Shown: positions 6,201 through 10,076 of the stretch, one piece after another
Position numbering within the stretch: the stretch's first letter is position 1
Layout of the letters: each line of letters starts with the position of its first letter
Assembly: GCA_011525095.1 (NCBI GenBank)
Contig: WTIV01000145.1
Span: 1 to 10,076, forward strand
Length of the DNA: 10,076 nucleotides
Origin: Methanobacteriota archaeon
Lineage (GTDB): Archaea; Thermoplasmatota; Poseidoniia; Poseidoniales; Poseidoniaceae
Direction: 5' to 3'
Program-made: the position numbers and the translations under genes
The notes under the pieces: generated by a model
Seen by the model: only the letters and a program-made list of their open reading frames with translations
What the model was told of the DNA's origin: nothing
Database searches by the model: none

Positions 6201-8204
6201 ACCGTTTTCTCATATACTCACGATGAAATTGGAATGGTACGTCACAAAGTGAAATTAGAGGGTAATGGAGTTGAACTTGAACACTCAGAACTGGAATTCA
6301 ATGTCGTAGTAGATGAGTATTTAGTCGGCTCAAAGACAGGATTAACTCTCTCAGATGGTGAGGCTGTTCTAGGATTTGCTGGCATACCAGAGGGTGTGGA
6401 TAGTGAAGACGGAGGAGGTCTCTTATTCACAACAAAGGATGGGGAATTGCATGCAAGAACACTAACTTCTGGCTTCTCTATACCCGGAGACACATTGATT
6501 GAGGACAATTGGGCCGGAGAATTCGCATTCGCACTACGTGACGATAACCGTATTCAAATCGCATGGACAAAAAGATCCACAACTCAACAAGGATACACAA
6601 TGACCGATATTGGAATGGCTAGCATCGGCATGCTTGGCGATCTGAGTTCGAAATCGTCACACATGACTCCCCTGAAACTCTCAGAGGGAAGTTATTGGGG
6701 ATTCGATTTAGCAACAAATGGCGATGAAGTAGTACTTGCAGGGTACCACAGAGACATTTTGACAGGCGGCTCTTGGAATGATTTAACCAATGTATTCATG
6801 ATTCACAATGATGATTACAAATCTTCAAGTTGGACTGTAAAGATGAACGTTCTTTCAGATGTCGATATCAAACCACAAGATGGTGATCCTCTCGCTGTAG
6901 CAATCGGTGAAGACGAGATACACCTGCTGTACCAAGCAATGAGAGACGATGTCACAGGAATAGAGCGTGTGGGTTTATTCTATGCACACGGAACTATCTC
7001 TCAAACTCCATTCAGTTTCCAAGCTCCAGCTGGCGATAACGCAAAGATGCCGGAGTTACTTGTCCTCGAAGATGGCGACGAGGATGTATTGGTTGCCGCT
7101 TGGATTGAGGGCAATGGTCGAACATCCGAAATTGTAAGCGTTGTACAGGACTCAATTTGGTCTGTCGAGGAGTACACAATCACCTCTTCTCCAGGAGCAA
7201 CTAAGATAGTGATGATTGAAATGGGAGATGACAGAATCAAGGTATTCCACGACGAAGTAGGAGTCTCAGGACCCGTTACAAGATATGGACTGTTCAACTT
7301 AGGTGATACCAAAATCTCACTTTCAAACATTATTGGTGGAGGGCACGTTATTGGAGCAGGTTCTATCGGCCAAGATGCGATTGCAATCATGACATCACCA
7401 TCCGGACAAATAAGCGGAAAGACCATTGCAAGCACCAATCCTGACAAAAGTTCAGAAGATGATGGGGGATTCCTAGATGTGCTTTTGAGTCCTCTTCCGG
7501 GAGATACCCAACAAGAGAAAATGGTTGCATTAGGAGCAATCGGTGGAGTTCTATTCTTGATGTTCGTTTCCGTAATTGTAGTGCTAAGGCGCTCTCACCG
7601 TGAGGAAGAAGAACTCGAGGTGTCAACCGAAACTGGTGATTTGGAATTACTCGTTGAAACCGAGGAAGATGATGGCCCATTGGTTGCAATAGATACCGAC
7701 GGTGAATCAGATTTGGTCGTCTCGACAGCACCGGTTAATGTAATCCTTGAAGACGAAGAGGAAGAACCGACTTTATCTGATGAATTGAAGGCAAAGGTTG
7801 AGGCGGGGAATGCTTCAAAGCGACTAGAGCGAAGGATGAAGAGAAAGAATGACAGAGAGGCGAAAGAGATCTTTGAGAACTTATCAAAGACATTGCCTAA
7901 ATTACCCGCACCGGGAGAATTACCTCCTTTACCAAACCCTGTGGCAAATGACGCACCTCAGGAAATAGTTCTTCCAAAGTTGGACGAATTACCTCCATTG
8001 CCAGCGCCTGGTGAATTGCCTATGCCGCCTGCTCCCGGACAATTACCAATGCCTCCTGCACCAGGTGCTCTTCCACTATTACCGGGAATGCCGGCACCTC
8101 AGAGAACCGTTACATGTGGTTCATGTGGTGCCAAGACTACTGTAAAAGACATGACCTTGCGAAGAATGAATTGTCCGGTTTGTTCTGAAGCAATCAATAT
8201 GTGA
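3279..8204 (+). CDS. Membrane-anchored subtilisin-family (S8) protease with Ig-like, CARDB, propeller-like and cytosolic zinc-ribbon regions
   Basis: The product has 1641 residues from the ATG at 3279; a TTG three codons earlier lies inside a hairpin and would spoil the signal peptide. In order: signal peptide (1-24); EF-hand-like loop (65-76); prodomain-like region (about 95-168); S8 catalytic domain (about 185-545) with D209 in AVLDSG, H266 in GHGTHVAG, oxyanion N379 in AAGND and nucleophile S475 in DGTSMATP; a six-glycine linker (552-557); two Ig-like modules (about 568-672 and 676-770); two CARDB-like modules (775-888, ending in a typical Asp/Asn-rich strand, and 896-1010); a seven-fold repeat resembling a beta-propeller (1044-1383); one membrane helix (about 1416-1436) followed by RRSHR, so the C-terminus is cytosolic; an acidic stretch; a basic helix; a proline-rich repeat (1540-1608); and a zinc ribbon with C1613, C1616, C1632 and C1635. 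All catalytic residues are present, so it should be an active surface protease, probably degrading extracellular proteins or processing surface proteins. The cytosolic tail is unusual for the family. Confidence 0.9.
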   Translation: MRGIKALLLAIVFLIADMSALTSAMPADEPKIGGEITEEMADRMPFRGERHATEEYGWWFAYGPDSNFDGMDDRLEQVIAGLESQSPTAIIGADGRKTVAIVVDYAWHPGQEEVDELVALLQSHGWDSEGSWFQVMDSIDSIVVDHVPVSALLEIHAIESVVVVEMQNVMYPTLESANPATRIQPSDVYSGTVYDRGYDGEGVVIAVLDSGVDNEHRSLNDFDDENDEPDLDPNSYDDQKWVAGYDATSQASNPDGSQDPDDGQGHGTHVAGIALGTGDSSRVHIGAAPGAFLVDIKVLTDSGGTNSQNSLNGIQWMINNVDTDWGNGAKGIQIGQMSFGSIGNPINQDSGDNGTGAEARLVNNATYNAGIACIIAAGNDGKQRIASPGSADGAITIGSADNADTINRTDDFMASYSNTGPRLSDNDNDDWDELKPDLVAFGSGIYSASAATGTSFPGTPRPEADNAYESKDGTSMATPLVSGVVALMLQADSSLTPVEIKDILRNSSEQKGSASEPSVSNRWNSDWGFGSLDASCAVDTVLGRSCTPFTDGGGGGGVIVDPPNESDEGIIFDTPENGTWLLTGDMMELEGRIIADTGPWSSVQVRLTQYYEEDDEVVLMDWQEASVQNLSWSFNDLIPTSWYDVDETAVVIEVQALGSGDMVSNAAHWVRIGRMSATFGSPSSGSTLSDTVSFSGTAQGIEPSELIFRVDSGEWSSVYTFDEEDYETQDWSFTWDSTEVDDGSHKVSIRLVNKSGLESDIVRRTYTIDNLPPAPELRFQGSVEVYDRDDLPATSTIAGTILEIRFNVVNTGDLDATDLHLKLDAPGSESSTYPSEGKIPRLNQGETIAVTLWWWATEAGTHDVTIQIDPNGAMNDDDSDNEYTFQFEVEERPLEPTLRFLTSAVTTSKSIPQPSEGDDKKPYEIRVRVDNLGRTDATDIKMTLYTYVENGFTETGSNTISVIPGSDTASGKAETVFSYTHDEIGMVRHKVKLEGNGVELEHSELEFNVVVDEYLVGSKTGLTLSDGEAVLGFAGIPEGVDSEDGGGLLFTTKDGELHARTLTSGFSIPGDTLIEDNWAGEFAFALRDDNRIQIAWTKRSTTQQGYTMTDIGMASIGMLGDLSSKSSHMTPLKLSEGSYWGFDLATNGDEVVLAGYHRDILTGGSWNDLTNVFMIHNDDYKSSSWTVKMNVLSDVDIKPQDGDPLAVAIGEDEIHLLYQAMRDDVTGIERVGLFYAHGTISQTPFSFQAPAGDNAKMPELLVLEDGDEDVLVAAWIEGNGRTSEIVSVVQDSIWSVEEYTITSSPGATKIVMIEMGDDRIKVFHDEVGVSGPVTRYGLFNLGDTKISLSNIIGGGHVIGAGSIGQDAIAIMTSPSGQISGKTIASTNPDKSSEDDGGFLDVLLSPLPGDTQQEKMVALGAIGGVLFLMFVSVIVVLRRSHREEEELEVSTETGDLELLVETEEDDGPLVAIDTDGESDLVVSTAPVNVILEDEEEEPTLSDELKAKVEAGNASKRLERRMKRKNDREAKEIFENLSKTLPKLPAPGELPPLPNPVANDAPQEIVLPKLDELPPLPAPGELPMPPAPGQLPMPPAPGALPLLPGMPAPQRTVTCGSCGAKTTVKDMTLRRMNCPVCSEAINM
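3471..3506 (+). other. EF-hand-like calcium-binding loop in the subtilase N-terminal region
   Basis: Residues 65-76, DSNFDGMDDRLE, match the twelve-residue EF-hand loop at every key position: D1, N3, D5, G6, D9 and E12. It lies before the prodomain. Calcium is a common stabiliser of subtilases, and this loop could tie folding or activation to calcium outside the cell. A single loop may also be a dockerin- or thrombospondin-type site and not a full EF-hand. Confidence 0.5.
6408..7427 (+). repeat. Seven-fold degenerate protein repeat, probable beta-propeller, in the subtilase ectodomain
   Basis: Seven segments share a pattern of hydrophobic strand, short Asp/Gly turn, then second hydrophobic/aromatic strand. 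They begin near residues 1044 (LLFTTKDGELHAR), 1080 (FALRDDNRIQIAW), 1141 (LATNGDEVVLAGY), 1204 (AVAIGEDEIHLLY), 1258 (LVLEDGDEDVLVAAW), 1308 (VMIEMGDDRIKVF) and 1366 (AIMTSPSGQISGK). Spacing is about 36-63 residues, as in propeller blades. The repeats are degenerate and not visible at DNA level. This is pattern reading, not a structural prediction. Confidence 0.5.
7896..8102 (+). repeat. Proline-rich repeat in the subtilase cytosolic tail
   Basis: Residues 1540-1608 contain a repeating unit of about nine residues, roughly L-P-x-P-P-A-P-G-x, seen clearly as LPAPGELPM, PPAPGQLPM and PPAPGALPL, with weaker copies before them. The codons vary between copies, so it is an old repeat kept at protein level. 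Such segments form extended stalks or docking sites; here it would hold the terminal zinc ribbon away from the membrane. Confidence 0.7.
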
Positions 8205-8206
8205 GG
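8202..8206 (+). promoter_or_regulatory. Shine-Dalgarno-like motif for glmS overlapping the subtilase stop
   Basis: TGAGG includes the subtilase TGA and a GAGG core, seven bases before the GTG start of glmS. The overlap suggests that ribosomes ending the subtilase can restart on glmS. The motif is short, so the call is moderate. Confidence 0.4.
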
Positions 8207-8213
8207 CCTTTCT

Positions 8214-10037
8214 GTGTGTGGAATTTTTGGATTCATTGGAAATCGTGCAGCGGCACCATTACTTGTCGATGGACTGCGAAGGCTAGAGTACAGAGGCTAC
8301 GATTCTTCCGGAATAGTAGTGAAAAATGGGAATTTGCAAGTTCACAAGAAGATTGGAAAGGTCTCAGAGTTATCCAAAATCCTGCCAAATCACATTGAAG
8401 GAAATGTTGGAATTGCTCACACTAGATGGGCAACTCACGGAGGAGTTACCGATGAGAATGCTCACCCTCATCTCTCCCAAAATGGAGATATCGCACTGGT
8501 GCACAACGGAATTATTGACAATGCTAGAGGCTTGAGAAAGCGCTTGACTGAACGAGGCTTTCATCTAGAATCTGAAACCGATTCAGAAGCCTTGGTGCAC
8601 ATGATTTCAATTGGAATTGATTCAGGTCAGAGCCCTCTTGAATCTGTTCGAGAAACCCTGAACAGAGTAACTGGAACTTGGGGACTTTGTGTTTTGTTCA
8701 AAGAACATGATTTGATAGTCTGTGCAAGAAATGGCTCTCCTCTAATCATTGGTAAGGGAGAAGGAGAATCATTCGTATCATCTGACCCACACGCATTAAC
8801 TCAACACACCCAGAGCTTCTATCTCCTAGAAGACGGTGACATGGCGGTTGTAACAAGAGATGGTATAGACATCTCAAGGCTAGAAGGTGGAGCTTCCTCT
8901 ACGGGTCTTACGACATTGGAAGATGAGTGGGGAGAAGCAGACATGGCAGGTTTCCCACACTATATGCTCAAAGAAATTCACGAACAGCCCGAAGCGTTAC
9001 GCCGGTGTATAACAGGGCGACTCGACATGGCTAACGGTAGTGCGAAGCTAGGCGGTTTGCGCCTCGACCCTCTTCGTTTGAGAACAGTGCCTCACGTTAG
9101 GCTAATCGGCTGTGGAACTGCACTAAACGCTACCAAGATTGGTCAATTAGCGATCGAGAGTTTAGCAAGAATACCAGCAGTTGCACACGTAGCGAGTGAA
9201 TTCAGGTACAACGACCCGGTAATCAATCCAAACGCCATACATTTTGCCGTCTCGCAATCAGGAGAGACTGCAGATACTCTATCGGCGGTGAAGGAAATCC
9301 AACTCAAAGGGGGAGACGTTCACGGTATTGTGAATGTTGTGGGTTCTACTATCGCAAGAACTTGTGGCCAAGGTGTATACATTCATAGTGGGCCAGAACA
9401 AGCGGTTGCATCAACAAAGGCGTTTACAAATATGGTGGCATCATTACTGCTGTTTGCAATCAGAATTGGTCGTACGCGAAATTTTTCTCGAGAAAAAGGG
9501 CAATCGATAATCAAAGACTTTCAAAGAATCCCAGATTTAATGGAAAAATATCTGCAAAACCCTGGTCCGATAGATGAAGCTGTTGAACTGGTGAAGGATG
9601 CAAAAAGCGTTCTATTCCTCGGCAGAGGATTGTCTGCCCCGGTTGCAAGTGAAGGTGCGCTAAAGTTGATGGAAATAGCATACATTCCATGTCTAGCATA
9701 TCCTGCAGGGGAGATGAAACATGGACCAATTGCTCTGTTAGAAGAGGGCAGCCCAGTAGTAGTCATTCTTCCAAATGACAAACATCGCGAGAAGACAATT
9801 GCTTCAATGCACGAATGCAGGGCTCGTGGAGCAAAAATAATTCTAATTCACGAGGAAGGTGACACCGAGGCAACGGAGGAAGCCGATATTTCGATTTCAG
9901 TTCCTTCATGCAGTTACCTATTGACACCACTACTGACTGTGGTTCCCACTCAGTTGATTGCTTACAGGACTGCTCTCGCACTAGGTTGCGATGTAGATAG
10001 GCCAAGGAATTTGGCAAAATCAGTAACTGTTGAATAA
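8214..10037 (+). CDS. glmS: Glutamine-fructose-6-phosphate aminotransferase (isomerising), GlmS
   Basis: GlmS makes glucosamine-6-phosphate and glutamate from fructose-6-phosphate and glutamine, the entry step to UDP-GlcNAc and surface glycans. The 607-residue product is full length for the family. The N-terminal glutaminase domain (2-about 240) starts MCGIFGFIG, so C2 becomes the N-terminal nucleophile after Met removal; RGYDSSGI (27-34), HTRWATHG (69-76), HNGIIDN (97-103, oxyanion N98/G99) and D123 complete it. Two SIS sugar-isomerase domains follow: GCGTALNA (299-306), SQSGETADTL (347-356) and STKAFTNM (400-407) in the first, and ALKLMEIAYIP (482-492, E487), EMKHGPIALL (500-509, H503) and the family's C-terminal tail RPRNLAKSVTVE (596-607, K602) in the second. 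The start is GTG at 8214, fixed by the need for Cys2. It begins nine bases after the subtilase stop, so the two are probably co-transcribed. Confidence 0.97.
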   Translation: MCGIFGFIGNRAAAPLLVDGLRRLEYRGYDSSGIVVKNGNLQVHKKIGKVSELSKILPNHIEGNVGIAHTRWATHGGVTDENAHPHLSQNGDIALVHNGIIDNARGLRKRLTERGFHLESETDSEALVHMISIGIDSGQSPLESVRETLNRVTGTWGLCVLFKEHDLIVCARNGSPLIIGKGEGESFVSSDPHALTQHTQSFYLLEDGDMAVVTRDGIDISRLEGGASSTGLTTLEDEWGEADMAGFPHYMLKEIHEQPEALRRCITGRLDMANGSAKLGGLRLDPLRLRTVPHVRLIGCGTALNATKIGQLAIESLARIPAVAHVASEFRYNDPVINPNAIHFAVSQSGETADTLSAVKEIQLKGGDVHGIVNVVGSTIARTCGQGVYIHSGPEQAVASTKAFTNMVASLLLFAIRIGRTRNFSREKGQSIIKDFQRIPDLMEKYLQNPGPIDEAVELVKDAKSVLFLGRGLSAPVASEGALKLMEIAYIPCLAYPAGEMKHGPIALLEEGSPVVVILPNDKHREKTIASMHECRARGAKIILIHEEGDTEATEEADISISVPSCSYLLTPLLTVVPTQLIAYRTALALGCDVDRPRNLAKSVTVE

Positions 10038-10076
10038 TCAATTGATACTGAATCTCTGGTCTGCAGAATTCCAAAG

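Noticed and set aside
7001..7447. 148-codon antisense open frame under the propeller-like region
   Set aside because: Rich in Ser/Pro/Ile as expected from the complement of acidic codons, with no domain features.
10038..10076. Possible 3' end of a convergent minus-strand gene (12 open codons ending in TGA at 10040-10038)
   Set aside because: Twelve codons cut by the window edge are too few to support a gene. The TCAATTGA palindrome at its end is too short to call a terminator.

Overview
The window looks archaeal, most likely from a planktonic Marine Group II euryarchaeon (Candidatus Poseidoniales). Three things point there. A gene fragment at the left edge encodes an NMD3-type protein, a family found only in archaea and eukaryotes. 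The proteins are strongly acidic. The largest gene is a very long secreted subtilase with CARDB/Ig-like modules and a membrane anchor, a style typical of that group. The domain assignment is firmer than the genus-level guess, which rests on overall style and not on a marker comparison.

Layout. Positions 1-2250 are a tightly packed minus-strand cluster. In transcription order it holds an ABC ATPase fused to a CcmB-like membrane domain, CcmC, a 49-residue CcmD-like membrane peptide, and the start of nmd3, which runs off the left edge. The first three are parts of a System I cytochrome c maturation (haem handling) pathway. CcmE, CcmF and CcmG are not in the window. Positions 2302-8204 on the plus strand hold a rhomboid intramembrane protease with a cytosolic zinc-ribbon-like tail, then a 1641-residue membrane-anchored subtilisin-family protease. 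The subtilase is followed 9 bases later by glmS (8214-10037), the first enzyme of the hexosamine pathway. The two clusters diverge from a short spacer at 2251-2301.

How the genes fit together. The minus-strand genes form a haem/cytochrome c assembly operon with a ribosome-associated gene at its end. On the plus strand, a rhomboid sits next to a type I single-pass membrane protein whose transmembrane segment begins with small, helix-weakening residues. This makes the subtilase a natural candidate substrate for its neighbour, although nothing in the sequence proves it. GlmS supplies glucosamine-6-phosphate, which could feed surface glycan synthesis; its link with the protease may be only positional.

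Most notable points: the subtilase architecture (EF-hand-like loop, catalytic domain, Ig-like and CARDB modules, a seven-fold repeat that looks like a beta-propeller, one membrane helix, then about 200 cytosolic residues ending in a proline-rich repeat and a four-cysteine zinc ribbon); the CcmA-CcmB fusion that lacks the expected last membrane helix; and two three-base-loop hairpins in the gap before the subtilase. No RNA genes, insertion sequences, CRISPR arrays or frameshifted genes were seen.
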